Numbered from the stretch's first letter, positions 20,101 through 34,100 are shown. The stretch: DNA of 64,000 nucleotides from Caenorhabditis remanei (GCF_010183535.1 NC_071331.1:24428001-24492000), one strand, 5' to 3'. The notes: generated by a model from the sequence alone, not told the origin. Program-made: numbers and translations.

Positions 20101-21299
20101 TTTAGCTTTTTTTTGGTCGAAATCGGCGGATTTTTTAGTTTTTTTTTGAGTTTTTTCAGCCAAAATTGGTAGAAAATCACGAATTCCATTAAAATGCGAG
20201 GTTTTCACAGTTTTTCTTTAAAAATCCGCTAAAAAACGGTGAAAATCACAAGAAATTGGCTCAAAAATCCAGTTTTGGAAGTTTCCAAAGTCTGTCTGTT
20301 TGTCTGGCTGTCCGGATGTCCGCAGATTGAAGTTTTTCCGTTTTTTCGTCAAAATCGACTTATTTTTCAGTTTTTTAAAACCAAAATCAGCGTATGTTTG
20401 AATTTTTTCGGTTAAAATTTACATATTTTCGGGTTTTTTGGTCAAAATCGGTGAATTTTTATTTATTTATCGGTCAAAATCGGCTTATTTTTTGTCTATT
20501 TTTGGTCAAAATCGGTAGAAAATCGCGTTTTCCATCAAAAAATGAAGTTTTCACAGTTTTTTTTCTAGCAACATCGACTGAAAACGCCCAATGTTATGTC
20601 AGTATGTATGTCTGGATCTCTGGATGTCCGGAAGTCCGCAGAACGAAAATTTCGGGGAAAAAGCTTAAAAATACCCTAAAATCCGGTTTTTGGGGTTTGC
20701 AGGTCAAAAATTTGAACAATTTTATGGAAAAACCGCAAAAAAAATCATTAAAAATTCTATTTTTAAAACAAAAACTTGAAAAAACCGGGATTTTGAGTAA
20801 AAATTGGAAATTTTCATATAATTTACGTTCCTAATTGAATTTCATGAGTTTTCTCTAAATTTCTGCTAAAAATCGACAAAAAATCCAGTTTTCTAGACGA
20901 AAATTGCAATTTATTGAAGAAAAATCAGCCGAGGCCGAAAATTTCGAGTTTAGATGGATTTTGACCGATTTTCAGCATTTCCGAGCTGAAATTTCATGAA
21001 TTTTCGCATTTTTTCGCATCAAAACACACCAAAAATCATAGAAAATCATCAAAAACCAATAAGATCCAATTTTTTTCTAATTTTTCGGATTTTTGATCAA
21101 TTTTTATCGATTTTTTTTGATTTTTTCAACCGAATTTCAATCATTTCCAGCTACTCACCGTCATTTCAACAATATCTACATCTCTTTCTGTCACAACGAC
21201 ATGCTCGCCGGCTGCAAGTGACTCCATTATGTTGAACACTCGTTTTTGTTCCATTTCTGGCGTCTCCGGCTCGCCGAGCAGCGCACTTTCATCGTCCAT
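14103..21299 (-). CDS. NHL-repeat protein with acidic N-terminus and SUMO-interaction-like motif
   Basis: Six exons: 21299-21159, 19932-19383, 18328-18066, 17235-16825, 15902-15678, 14261-14103, all in phase; 582 aa. The N-terminal 230 residues are acidic and serine-rich, with VIYLSSDSSDSES (163-175; hydrophobic core followed by Ser/Asp) and a basic KKKRSK (about 184-189) that fits a nuclear signal. The C-terminal half has beta-propeller-type repeats: LGVTYDDPSSTWFITNT, SFVASSGDTVVVTDLG and the clearest NHL unit, GAQIDRNGNVIIADAKNHHF. There is no RING or B-box, so it is not a TRIM-NHL ligase. Function unknown; a nuclear, SUMO-linked scaffold is inference only. A duplicated pseudo-exon lies in intron 2 (18923-18831), a 1.34-kb palindrome fills intron 5, and introns 3-4 are packed with GGCGCGCC-type motifs. 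Confidence 0.75.
14307..15646. repeat. 1.34-kb palindrome of hairpin modules, intron 5 of the NHL gene
   Basis: The outer ends ggtcaaaaataactcaatat and its near-complement (attttgagtcatttttgacc, ending 15646) pair, and pairing continues to a centre near 14976. Within each arm, units bounded by 'ggcctagaaacccaaat' and 'ggtttctaggcca' recur roughly every 150-170 bp, so the palindrome consists of smaller palindromes. It occupies nearly the whole intron (14262-15677). No ORF. Confidence 0.85.
15930..18060. repeat. Cluster of GGCGCGCC-centred motifs in introns 3 and 4 of the NHL gene
   Basis: Dozens of copies of a ~22-bp motif approximating 'aacgcgtcaaaggcgcgcca' plus gac occur in both orientations, separated by about 50-90 bp of unrelated A/T-rich sequence. 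Examples are near 15960, 16140, 16180, 16240, 16485, 16680, 17265, 17320, 17520, 17570, 17800, 17910 and 18030. Exon 4 (17235-16825) interrupts the cluster without containing the motif. Isolated copies occur near 22740, 30075, 30170, 30335, 32840 and 40770. Confidence 0.8.
18831..18923 (-). other. Duplicated pseudo-exon in intron 2 of the NHL gene
   Basis: This copies the 3' end of exon 2: it encodes KKSPADFLKKLTKQQS against NKSSADFLKKLTKEQN in the real exon. The acceptor (catcttttcag) is good and the 93-nt length is phase-neutral (1 to 1), so inclusion would keep the frame. The donor has decayed from gtaagtgg to gtggagaa. Its 5' part is a GGCGCGCC-type repeat motif, which argues against a functional exon. 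Confidence 0.5.
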
Positions 21300-22135
21300 T
21301 GCTGATTTTGAGCTCTAAAGTGCAAAATTTGAATCAAAATTCAAGAAAAATCGCGAAAAAACGGCGAAAAACGGGTGAAAAATAAATAAAAACAAATTTG
21401 TTTTAATTGTCGTAAGATCTGATGCATTGGGGGAATTGTCGTAAGATTCGGTGTTTGCGGACTCGGAGAGAAATATTGGAGGGAAAGTTAAGAATTTGAA
21501 TTTCGACGGGTTTTTCTGTTTTGTAGAATTTTAAGCAAAATTCGTGGATTTTACTGAATTTTTTGACATTTTCAGTTAAAAAAATCGATTTAAAATTAAA
21601 ATTCAATTTAATTCCGCAAAAAATCAGTTGTTTCTCGAAGATTCTCAATGGAGCGCGTTTTCCTTGAGTTCGGATTCAAAATCCGGGTAAAATACAGCGT
21701 TTTTCATCGAAATTCATTATTAAAATTCAAGAAAAACAAATAAAATGCAATAGAAAACCAAATATCTGCTTTTCAATGGTCAAAATGCAAGAAGACATGG
21801 ACAAAAGGCACGAGGGTGTGGGGTGGAAATTTGGACTATACAAAAAAAAAAAGACAAAAAATTCCAAAATAATTCAAAAATAATGTAGAAAATTCAGACA
21901 AAAAAAAGAAGAAATTAAAGTTCAATTGAGATTTACAAGACTCGCTCTCTCATCGGGGGGGAGATCATGAGATGAACAAAACGCAAATATATAGTTTGAT
22001 TGAGATAATTATGGAAGAGAAATGTAAAAATTAATTGGCGGAAACCTAAAAAAATTTCAAAATTTTCAAAAAAAAATTTTTTTTGGTAGATCAAAAAAAC
22101 TTTTTTTTTGAAAATTATCGATTTTTTTATATTTT
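21300..22135. other. Intergenic region between the NHL gene and the lin-1 3' end
   Basis: A/T-rich, with several short poly-A/T runs and no coding potential in either strand. It should contain the lin-1 3' UTR and the NHL gene promoter. Just 5' of the NHL start (21300-21400) is a short aaaacggcgaaaaacgg repeat. Confidence 0.5.
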
Positions 22136-25100
22136 TTATAACGTCGGCATCTTGATAGGTACTGTAGGGGTTTTCAGGGAATCTGAAGTTGAGGGGAATT
22201 TAAATGAGGTACTTGACGAGGAGGGCATCATGAATGGAGCCATCGGGGAGATGAGGTTGGTGAAGGTGTTGAGGAAGGAGGAGTTGGTAGTAGAGAACGC
22301 GCTGACTGGTGGGAATTGGAATACCTGAAATTAAAGAAAAATTAGAATTCAGAAAAAAAGATTTAAAATTTTTCGAAAAAAAAAATTTTCGAAATTTTTT
22401 TTTGGGGGTCACGTTTAACATCCCGTCACGGTCTTCGGTGCAATCCCACTATTTTGAAATTACAGTCATTTTGTAGATCAAGTCCAGTACTACATTTTAT
22501 TAGTTGACAATTTTTCTATACGACCCCTCCCTAGCGAGATACACCTTGTCAAAGTCGACTAAATTTTCAACAGATGTTTTTTTGTGAAATGCAAATTTTT
22601 TGATAAATTTTTTTGAAAATTGACTATTTCTTAGAAGTTAGTTATTGCAACTATATACATCTTTCAAAAAACCTAAAATTTTCGTTAAAAACCATAGAAA
22701 TCCGACAATTTCTCGCAATGTTACACTCAAAACCAAAAACGCGTCAAAGGCGCGCCCGACACTGGATTTTCTCATTTTTTTGCGTCCATTGGTGTGTCCA
22801 AATGTCCTAATTCCCAAAAACATGCTTAAATAAAAAAATAAAAAATGTTTGGTCGGGGGTGGGGGTCGAACCCGGGATGCTCTGGTGCAGTGGTGGTAAC
22901 CGAGGTGGAATTTGAGATTTTGGGATTTTAGAGGGTTTTAGGGGTTTCTAGGGCGGTTTTTAAAGGTTTTGAAGGGTTTTTAAGGTCTAAAAGTCATAAA
23001 AATGGGTCAGAAACCAGTTTTTTGAGGTTTAAGGTGGGTTTAGAGCGAATTTTACCAATTTTATCAAAAAAATTTTGAGGGTTTAGGGGTGTCTAGGGTG
23101 GTTTTTAGGGATTTCAAAAGATTCTTAAGATGTAGAAGTTATAAAAACGCGCTCAGGCACGTGAGACGCTTGGTTTTTGAAATTTTGGCGGGCTTGTTGC
23201 GGATTTTTCCAATTTGTTTTCGAGAAAAAAAGTTCAAAATTTCCGTGCCTACCTGGCTATCCGCAGTGCTTCCAGGTGTCCTTCCAATATCCCCAAGTCC
23301 ACCACCCAAATTCTTCGGAGTCGTCAGTGGAGAACGGAATGGTGACTGTGACGTCAGCATCGGCGAAATCTGGGGACCATACAAGCCGGCAGAGGCTAAC
23401 GCGTTGGCCGCAGTAATCGCATATAATTGGCCAATTTGTGACTGAAATAGTGGCGAGTTCTGATGGTGTTGTTGCAACATTAGCAGCGGAGAGATGGGCG
23501 GTACACAGAAGTTGGAAGTGGCTGTCAGGTTCAACGGATTCGGTTTCATTCCTTTTTTTGATGGTGGTGGTACTACTGTAGATGACGTGGATGACGTAGT
23601 GGTGTAGGTTGATGCTGACGACGTGGCACATGAAGACTGTGGGGAAAGGGATCGCTTTCGGGAGTGTTGATGACGGGTGTCCTCGATTGGTGAGGAGGTG
23701 GAGGGTGTGGCCGAGGACGCAACACTGCTTGATGGGGAGCACACACTGAAAAATTAGGAAATTGAGGAGAACGGCGGTCTTAAACCCTTGATTTTAAGCT
23801 TAAATTCAAGTTTTTGAGGTAAAATTGAAGAAAGTTACAATGTTACCATTAATTGAAATTGAGAACTTGTAGGCTTGTAAAAATGCAAATTTTCAGAATT
23901 TGCCTGAGTTTTCAAATTCTCAATTTACGTTTTTTTCATAGCCCATAAAATTGTGGTAATTTTAAGCCAAAAACCACTTTTCTATTTCCAATTTGGGGAA
24001 AGTTACTGCAAAGTGCTCCCTACCGATCTTTCCCTTCCCTCTGATCGCGGACATTGCGGTTTTTGGGGTCTAGACGTTCTAGACTAGTCTGCTGTAATGA
24101 AGCTGGTCTCAAACCGCCAATTTCAATCCAAAATTTAAGTTTTTGAGGTAAAATTGAAGGGAGTTACGGTCAACTGATGTTAAGAGCTTCTGACTTGAAG
24201 CTTTGTAGAAAAAACCCGAATTTTTCCAAAAGTTTCTGAGTTTTCAAATTTCCAATTTATATTATCTTCAAAGCCCATAAAATTGTGGTCATTTCAAGCT
24301 AAAAACCATTTTTCTACCTCATTACTGAGTAAAGTTACAGTTGGTCAAAGTAGAGGTCTTTCCCCTCCCTCTGATCGCGGACATTGCGGTTTTTGGGCTC
24401 TGGCACGTTCTAGACAAGTCTGCGACGTTTTTCATTGTAAAAATGTTATAAAACCGGTTAAGACAAACATTTTGAGCTAACTCCCGGATTTCTAGCTAAA
24501 ATTTGAAGGAAGTTACACGTTCTTAAAAATTGAAAATTTTCAAAAGTCCTGTCTATAGGTCTTTCGAAAATCGGGGTGGCGGCCTCTCGGTAGTGTTTAA
24601 GGGTGTCTAAAAGTACTTTTAGAGAAGGTTCTAGACATTTTTAGGTAATTTGAAATAGTTTTTTAGCAAATTGAAAAAAAGTTGAAAAAATTGTGACAAT
24701 AAATTTTTTTTCGTCAAACTTCGACGTGCCATAACTTTGTACAGAATATACTTACAAATTTAATTTTTGTACCAAAATAACCAGAATTTCACCAGCTATC
24801 AGTTCATTATAACATAAGTTGAAAAATTGTGATTAAAAAACCAGAAAATCCAAGAAATTTAGTGAACACGCCTCCTTTGCTTTCAAAGACTGTAACTATG
24901 TCTGATGTTTAGCTAGAGCTCTGATATTTATATCAAATTGACTGCGATTTAAAAATCTATAATTTGATGTACAAAATTAAATGCTTTTAGTGTAGCTGAA
25001 TTACAGAAAAGTTGAATTTTCTAAAAATTTCTTCAAAAAATGCTTCAAGCCACTTTATTCTTTATGTTGTAACTCCCTTCAAAACCACGTTGAATTTTAT

Positions 25101-28100
25101 ATGAAAATGAATGTAGTTTTCAGGGCTTTTCAATCCTTTTACTCACCTATCCGTGGGACTCGGCGTGCTAACACTATGTGCCGCATTCGGTGAGTCCGTT
25201 CCCAGCAGACTGAGTGTCGAGAAGTCAGTTCTCTGATGTTGAATCGGCTGGGGAACATTTCCACTCAAAAACGACGGAATCTCGTGTGGAATATCCTTCT
25301 CATCCTTCACATAACACATTTTCAGCGTTTGTTGTGTACAGTAGTCGGAGGAGGGGGGATTCGAGGAGTGGAGGGCGGTGTCGGTGGTGACGAAACGGTA
25401 GACAAACTTTTTGCCGATTACCTGAAAGGAATAAGAGATTATAATGAGGAATTGTAAATTGAGCATAGCTGCTTAAAATAGGTTAGCAGCGCCAAAATTT
25501 CCAAAAATTGCTTTTATAGTAGCTTAAGAGTGCTGGTTACTGGATTTTCTCAATTATCTAAGTTGACTTCGAGATTTCAGCTGTCGGAGAACTACCAAAC
25601 TACAATTTGCCGTTGCTCTCATCCAAATTTCGCTATAAGCTTGTTTTTTAGCTTAAAATGACTGCCAAGAGTATAGCAATTCAACAAGAAAACTATCAGG
25701 CCGCTAGGCTTGATGGCTGCAATTCCCCCAATGGTAGCAATAGTCTAGTAGCGCGTACCTCACCTTAACTTGTCTTAAAATTGGAATAGAACTCTAAAGT
25801 TTAGTACCAATTGATTGTGATAAGCAGATAAATACAGCCAAATTACAAAAATTGGATTCAAAACTAGCGTGGAGTCGCTAGATCACCACAGGAAGAGACT
25901 AAAGACGATCGATGAATAATCCACTGTCGCCATGCTCAAAATTGTGATAAAAACGACATTTTTAGCTTAAAGAGACCGTTAAAAGTTGATCTTCGAAAAA
26001 ATTTTATCAAAAATACGTTTTCACATCGCTAGTCGCAATGTCAGCGTCTAGTAAAAGGATTTACAAGGGAAGTCCTCTTTCAAGCGACTCATGAATTCGG
26101 CACCTGATACTTTCGAGTCAGTAAATTCCGAATCTGAAATAAAATTTTGCTAAATCCTTCTGTAATCCGAGTTATGAGCCGTCAAACTTTTCCCATAGTT
26201 AGGCTTTTTTGCGTGATACGCGGTCTACAGGATAGTTTACCCAAACATCACCAAGTTTGTTGGCTCATAACTCGGATTACAGAAGGATTTAGCAGATTTT
26301 ATTTCACATTCGGAATTTACTGACTCGAAAGTATCTGGTGCCAAATTCTTGAGAAGTTTGAAAGAGGACACTTCGAGGAATTCCCTTGTTAGACAGCGCG
26401 GTAACGAAATCTACAAATTGTAGTATAAACACTCACCTTCTTAATAATATTCTTCTCATAATAATATCTCAACGCTCTCGACAACTTGTCATAATTCATA
26501 TGGGGCTTCGCCTTCCTCTGTCCCCACTTCCTGGCCACCGCCTCCGCGTCAATCAACCGGAACTCTCCGTCGGCGCCACGTGTCCACTCGATGATGTCTC
26601 CACTTTGTTCTTGTTGAAGTAGTTCCAGAAGGAATTGCCATAGGGTTATGGTAGAATCAATGGATGAGGAGGAGTTCTGGGGACCACCAGGGGGTGGAGT
26701 GATACGGTTATGAGATGATGACGTTGACGATGACATCAGGTCCGACACGTTCATCTCTTTTTCTGCAAACAAAAAAAAGTTATGTGGGGTGGAAGACGTG
26801 ATAAAGTGATGATAGAATCAATCGATTATCTCTTCTTTTAGTGATTCACAGAGACACAGAGAAAACGGGCGGTATGGACAGACAGGTTAAGCGGAAATGA
26901 ATGGTGATTTGGTGATGACCACGACAAGGAATTCGGGAATTCATCGCGAGAAATGAGAGAGAGAGAGAGAGACGCAGAGAAACGAGAGGGATAGCCAAAA
27001 GTGGTTAACTAGGGGAATGGAAATTTAACATTTTTTGGCAGCTGACAGTACGTCGAGGAGAGAGGGAGACGCATAGAAGCGAGACACTCTCGTTTCTCTG
27101 CGTCACTCTTCACCCCTTCAAACTTCCACCGCCCGTATCTCCTCAGGATTTGCTGCTATCAAAAAGTTGTCAACTAGTAAAATGTACAGCTTGAAATTTT
27201 TCACATTTTACTAATGAACAACTTTTTCATAGCTCCGCACCCTGAGGAGATACATGAGGTTGAAGTTGAGGAGAGACGCAGAGAAGCTAGAGTGTCTCGT
27301 TGTCTGCGTCTCTCTCTCTCTCTCTCCTCGCCATTTTTACCCCCGTTTTTGTCATTTTTGAGTTGTAGGTAACCGGAACTAACATACTAACACATACGTT
27401 CAAAAAATACACCGACTAATTGAAAAAAGTGGGAAACTGAGAGCCCAATATATTGTCCTAAAAAGTATGTGTACCGCAAAAATGAATGAGTCATGCTGGA
27501 GAGAGGGGTCTCCTGATACAATAAACTTCGGTCATCATCAAATAAGTATGTATGAATGAGAAAGAAGAAAAGAATCCGGGACGACAACCGATTCTTCTGA
27601 TTTATATTGATATCAGGGGACAGTGAGAGACAGGGAGCGGCAAAGGAGACGCAGATACTTGAGAAGGTTGAAAAAGAGCTAAAAATTTTGAGCATTTTAC
27701 AGAAAAGATGAGGTCTCTAGGTGGAAACTCCGTGAAGTTACCCCCCCGTTAACCCCAAAGTGCTCTCCATACGTCTTTCCCCTCCCTCTGATCGCGGGCA
27801 TTGGGAAAAATAGGATTTGCTGCGTTTTGGGCTGTTCTAAGATACAATTATTTTTAATAAAGTTATGAGCACGATTATGGAAAACATTTTGAGCCAAAAA
27901 CCAACTTTCTAGCTAGAATTTGAAGAAAGTTACGGGTTCTCAAAAATTGGAAAATCAAAAGTGCTCTCCATACGTCTTTCCCCTCCCTCTGATCGCGGAC
28001 ATTGGCATCGATGCTCGCTTTAAGGGATCTAGATGTCTAAAAATAAGGAATCCCACCTAAAATTTGATGGAGAACCCGAATTTTTAAGTCTGAACCCTGG

Positions 28101-31100
28101 AATTTATGATTTGAAGGGGGAAAATCATAATTTTTAGTTTTTACCCCAAAGTGCTTCCTGTAGGTCTTTCCCCTCCCTCTGATCGCGGACATTTGCGTCG
28201 CCTACTAATTTGAAACTTTTTGGAACATAACTGGCGCACCTCAGGCGCGTTCCAGATTGGAAATTTGCCGCCAAAAGACCCTAAAAACAGACAAAAAGAG
28301 GGAGAAAACGCTGGGAAAAAAAGGGGAAAAAAGAGATAGGAAACACAAAACGGTCGAGTGTAATTGATAAGGTGTTTATGTATGATGATCACCCTTTCCT
28401 TCAAAAACTGGTTCTATCAACGTCTCCCAATATATTTTTTCGATTTCTCTCTGCCCCTATTGGTTCCCCATATCAACTGTGTTGTCTTGTGACTAAGAAG
28501 TCAAAAAAAAGGGGGAAAGACTGTCTTACTACGAAAAACAATATGTATATATATAGATGGTGATGAACAGTTGATTCAGGGGGTGTTAAGTGGGAAAAAA
28601 CGATCAAAAACCATAAATTCAGGGGTTCTGACTCAAAAATTCGGGGTTACCATCAAATTTTAGGGTGAAGAACCGTAACTTGGCTCAAAATTGAGCTAGA
28701 AACATGATTTTTGTACCAAAATGCCCGTCATGAGCAGCTTAACAACTATAGTTTAACAAATTGCAAACTACCTTACTCGGGAGACCACACTGCGCTTCCA
28801 ACCGCAATGTCCGCGGTCAGAGGGCTGGGAAAGACCTACAGAGAGCACTTTTGAGATCCCAACTTTTGAGAACGCGTAACTCGCTTCAAATTTTACCTAG
28901 CAAGATGGTTTTAAGCTCAAAATGTTTGCCATAACTGGTTTAATAACATTATCAAAAAGAATAAGCTCTGAGCACAGTATAAAGCGCGCCAGACCCCAAA
29001 AACCGCAATGTCCGCAGTCACAGAGAGCGGAAAGACCTACAGAGAGCACTTTGGAGTAACTTTGCTCAAAATTGAGCTAGGATGGTGGTTTTTTGGTGGA
29101 AAATAATTGTTTAACAAAGGGAAACAAGATTTTTATAATTTGGGCTGTGTTAACTAGCTCCAGGCCTTGCTAGGCTGCATTATCCGCGGTCAGAAAGAGA
29201 GGAACAACGGTAGGAAGACACCTTGGCGTAACTTTGTTAAAAATTGACAGATTATGATGATTCTTTTTAAAAAATGGCCAAAATAGTTTGAGTGACTGTA
29301 ATTCAGATTAAAATTTGGAAAAAACAGAAAAGACATCATCAGGCGGCAATGTCCGTGCCGCCTTGGTCAACTATATGCACAAGTTTCAAATCAGTGTAAC
29401 TCTCCTCAAATTTGGGCTAGAAAAATGGTTTTTAGCTTAAAAATTGCAGAAAACCCTGATAAACTTGATTCAATACACAAAAAATTAAAAAACTATTAAG
29501 TAAGAGGAACATTGAAGCATTTAACGACACATTACATAACACGAATGTCTCAACAAGGTTTATCCCAAGAAGAGTTCACTGTTTTCTTAGTTTTCCGAAA
29601 ATATTAAAATGAACAAGAAGTCAGAGAAAAGGAAGATGCTCATCATCATCTTCATGAAAAAGCAAACATTACAACACTTGTTACGCTAATAAGGGAACAC
29701 ACGACATTGTTTGTTCCCTCCGTGAAATGGATTGGGGGGGGGGGGGGAAGGGAAGCATTGAGTATAACTTTTTCAGATTTCAACTAATATTAAAGACTAT
29801 AATCTTGAAAAGTAGTTCTTGATTAGTTCTATCATCTGTGAAAATTTTTTTAATTTAAATTTAAAAATTCCAAAAAAAACCAAATTCCGGAGTTATGTGC
29901 TATGGAATCGGTATAAGTGAAAAAGCGGAAGGAGCCCAAATTACCCAAAATTTGGAAATTTCAAGTTTTAAACAGCCAGAATAATTTTAAACATCAAATT
30001 TCCCACACTTCAATTAAAAAATCATAAAAATCGGTAGATTTTGAAGAAATTTGAGCGTAAATTGAGGAATTTCAAGAGCGCGTCAAAGGCGCGCCAGACA
30101 GAGTTAAAAAGTGAGGTAACTAAGGTTGGATAATATTAATCTCATGGATTTTATAACAAAAAACGCAAAAACGGCGCGCCAGACTTGGAAAATCTTGAGA
30201 AAACGAGAAAAATTTCGCGTCAACGGCACGCCAGCAGCTTTAAAAAAAAATTTCTGTTCAAAGACCTTTATTAATACAACTAGACGCACAGAATTTCACA
30301 ATATCATTTCAATTTCCAAAAAAAAACGTGGAAAAGGCGCGCCAGACAGTCAAAATCGAGTATAATGCGATACGACGATGAGTTTAAGAAACGCGCCCAC
30401 GGCACGCCAGCTTTTCTAATTTTTAATTTTTATGTTCAAAGGTTTGTCCAGATGTCCTGACTAACAACGAAAATAAAAATGTAAACTTTTCACCCCGAAT
30501 TCGAAAAAAAGTGGGTGATGAGTCAAACTGATAAGGAGGAGAGTCTTCTACTCGTCGAAATTGTTTCCGGTCGGGAATTTTCAGTGTTAAGAAGAAAGGG
30601 AGGAGTTGATGTCACTCTCTTTTTGTATATAGTCAATAGAGAAATGGTCGATTAGTGGGGAGGAGGAGAACAAGAGAAAGAGAGTGATAAGAACGGGAAT
30701 TTAGATGAAGACGGAAGAAGAAAAGGAGAAGGGAATTTTAGAAGAAGAGATTAGTGGTGTGGTAGAGGAGATTGATTGGTATTGATTGGAAGACACAGTT
30801 CATGTTTGGACAGTTAAACAAAAATTGGCTGAAAACCAGGACAGTGTAAACTAGCTTAACTTTGTCAAAAACTGAAACAAACTTACTCAAATAGCTAAAG
30901 TAAGTGTCAAAAATTGCCTAAAAACGGTTTAAATACACCTCTAAAGATGGGGTAAGGACTAAAAACCATGATTTTCCCCCTTCAAATCATAAATTCAGGA
31001 GTTTAGACTTAAAAATTCGGGTGTCCCATAAAAATTTTAGGTTTGAAACCTTATTTTTAAACATCTAGACCCCTTTATACAAGCGTTCGCACCGGTCGAT

Positions 31101-34100
31101 GGCAATGTCCGCGATCAGAGGGAGGGGGAAGACCTACAGAGAGCACTTTTGATTGTCCAATTTTTTGGAGCGCGTAACTCCCTTCAAATTTCAGCTAGAA
31201 AGCCGGTTTTATGTTCAAAATGTTTGTCCTGACCGGGGATATAACATTATTGAAATTAATAACGTCACAGAATAATCCAGGCCCTAAAGACCGCGATGCC
31301 CGCGATCATGAGAAGGGGAAAGACCTACAGAGAGCACTATGGGGTAAAGTTTTCAAAATTGGGGTAAAACAACCAAGTAAAAGCTTAAAATTATTTTCAG
31401 AATTGCTTTAGACACCTTTAAGCATAGTTTGGGAGGCAATTACCCCCAAAGCAATGTACGTGATCACGGAGAGTGAGGGGAGCACCTAACTTTGACTTGG
31501 CGTATATCTACAAAATTTGAACATGAAAATCTAAAGTCATCCTCGCCATCATAATGTGGTTTAGCGTTACAAGCTTGAAAATTGAGGTGGAAATTTCATT
31601 TCTGACTATTTTTCAAAGGTTTACACTAGACTACTCCACCCTTCCGACACTTCCCCGGCCGATCCAGGTGGTCACTCTCTTTTGATTATGTCAAAACGAC
31701 TCCACCTAACCAATCAAATGGAAAAATGATAGATTATCTCAATTTCTTTTCGCGGTGAGCCTCAAAGAGTTCTTTGATTCAATTGAAGGCACGGGTCTCT
31801 CTTAGAGGAAGAAAAGTGCCAATTGATTGCATATGCTCCAGATTTCTTTTCTGATGACCAGAGGAGCACGGGCGGCCACATGTTTTAAATTTAGATAAAG
31901 AAAGAGAAGGAAGAGGGTTTCAAAACTTTCGAATGGGGTCAAAAATCATAAGAAAATTGCAAAAAACCTTATTTTTGTCTCAAAAAAAACAAAATTGACG
32001 CTAATGTCCGCCGATGGAGGGAAATGAGCACCTTGGACTATCTCTCTTCAAATTATGGCTAGAATTTTCAGTTTCTGGTGGAAATCGACGCCATAATGGA
32101 ATTCCGTACAAAGTGTTGAATATTTGGAAGGGTAGAGACCCTTAGGCAGGATTAACCACCGCCAGGAGGATTCTGAGTGTGTTCTTAGTGTCTGTTTCGA
32201 GTTAAACAGCCCAAATTTTACATGATCTTGTAACCCTTAACTTTTCTAGTAATTTAAGCCTGAAACCATTGTTCTAGCAAGTGTTTGAACCGAGTTACAT
32301 CTCTTTGAAATAAAGTGCTCTCGGTAAGTCTTTCCCCTCCCTGTGATCGCGGACATTGCCGTCGACCGGTGCGGGCGCTTGTATTAAGGGGCCGGAAATG
32401 AGGGGTGGTGGGATCCAGGTGACTAGGGATGGTAGTATCATCTTTATTATACTTAACCAGTCGCGCAAGATCTCTTCAACTCTGGGCTGAGGCCCCCACG
32501 ATGCGTTTCAAAGCACTAAACTCCCATTAGCAGCTCAAGAACCCCAGTTTTTCATGAAATTTTCAGATTTCTTTGCAACAAATTCATTCTTACCTGATCG
32601 AAAGAATAATAAAAGCATCTTGTTCTCGAAATGAAGGGGTTAATGAGCACCTCTCCCTCCCTCATCGCCCCTTTTATCGGGGGGAAGCAACGGAAGAAAA
32701 AAACGCAGAGCGGAAGGAAATCGACGGGGGGTTATTCGAGGAGAGAGGAAGTGAGAAGAGAAGATTCTGGTGTTTGGAACGGAAGAAAACGACGAAATAG
32801 TTATATAATCTTACGAATTGGATGGCATGAGACAGAAACGCGGCAAAGGTGCGCCAGATTATTGGGTGGGGCTAGCAGGACTGCTTTCGTAGTGGTTTTT
32901 GCCTTAAAAGGACTGGTCAAACGGTATACCCGGGTGGTGTCCGGCTCCTAGACACCCTAATTTAAGCCCCTTTGATGGCAATGTCCGCGATCAGAGGGAG
33001 GGGAAAGACCTACAGGGAGAAATAAACGCTTTGAAAATTTTAAAACACCGTATCTCAGGCTCAAAATGTGCTAAAAAGTTGGTTTTTATGTTTGAATGAC
33101 TGAAATGCTGCCTAAAATTCATTTAAATCGATGAAAACTGTTTTAAAAACCTCTAAACTCAATTTCCTACTGATTTACCCCAATGTCCGCGATCAGAGGG
33201 AGGGGAAAGACCTACAGAGAGCACTTTGGGGTCACTTTGCTCAAAACTATGATATAAATTTGGTTTTTGGTGGACAATCAACAAATAAAAAAGGAGAATA
33301 AAAAAATCTTAAAGGTTTTTATAATTTTGGATGTATAGGGTGCCGCAAGATGGCGATATCCGCAAGCAGACGGAGCTAAGAGAGCGTTAACCTTTGAGTG
33401 GGTGTAACTTTATAGAAAATTGATGGATTTTTACGATTTTGGTGTTAAAATAACCGGAAAAGCGTTATGTTAGATAAAGCACACTAAAAATATAAAAACA
33501 AAGGTGGTCATCGTTGTTAGAAGCAGATATACAGCGAGAGAGGGACCCTTAAACTTTAAAAAGGTATAACTATGCCGGATTTTTTGGGTTTTAAAAGAAA
33601 AAAACGTAAAATTGGTAAACCAACTACCAAACACCAAGTCTTCCTTTCTACTCTCCCCAAACCGCCAAAGGTACTCAAATGGGCGGAGCCTCCAGCCCGA
33701 TGGGCGGTGCAGAATGATAGCGGCGCCTCTTTCTTATGTGACTAACTATTACTGGTGTCCTCTATGATGAGTTATCTTGTATAGTAGCAATATTTACTCA
33801 GAATGACAGTAAGAATGCACTTTTTCTATTGAAATATGCCACGTGGCAGAAAAAACCACTCGAAAGTTCGAAAATTCGAAAAATTTATAAGGGATACTTG
33901 AGAAGGAGGCTGAAGAACAGTTTGGACAAAATCGCCAAGAAGGAATTATTGTTATTGGAATTGACCACTTGAGAATTATTCTCAAAAAGTTTCTGATAGA
34001 AATGAAATTATCGGGAAAAAAAGAAGAAAAAACGGTTGTCCTGAGAACATTAAGAACATTCACGTAAGCGTTCGGAGAATTGGAATTTGAGTGGGCTAAC

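Noticed and set aside
20394..20834. 146-aa plus-strand ORF
   Set aside because: Lies in NHL intron 1 within AT-rich degenerate repeats (Phe/Lys-rich), no domain.
23257..23742. 161-aa minus-strand ORF overlapping the lin-1 exon
   Set aside because: Off-frame; the in-phase frame carries the Ser/Thr-Pro-rich LIN-1 C-terminal region and leads to FQFP.
29733..29748. Poly-G and poly-C runs (also near 4541, 47862, 63461)
   Set aside because: Simple homopolymers common in nematode genomes; no further structure seen.
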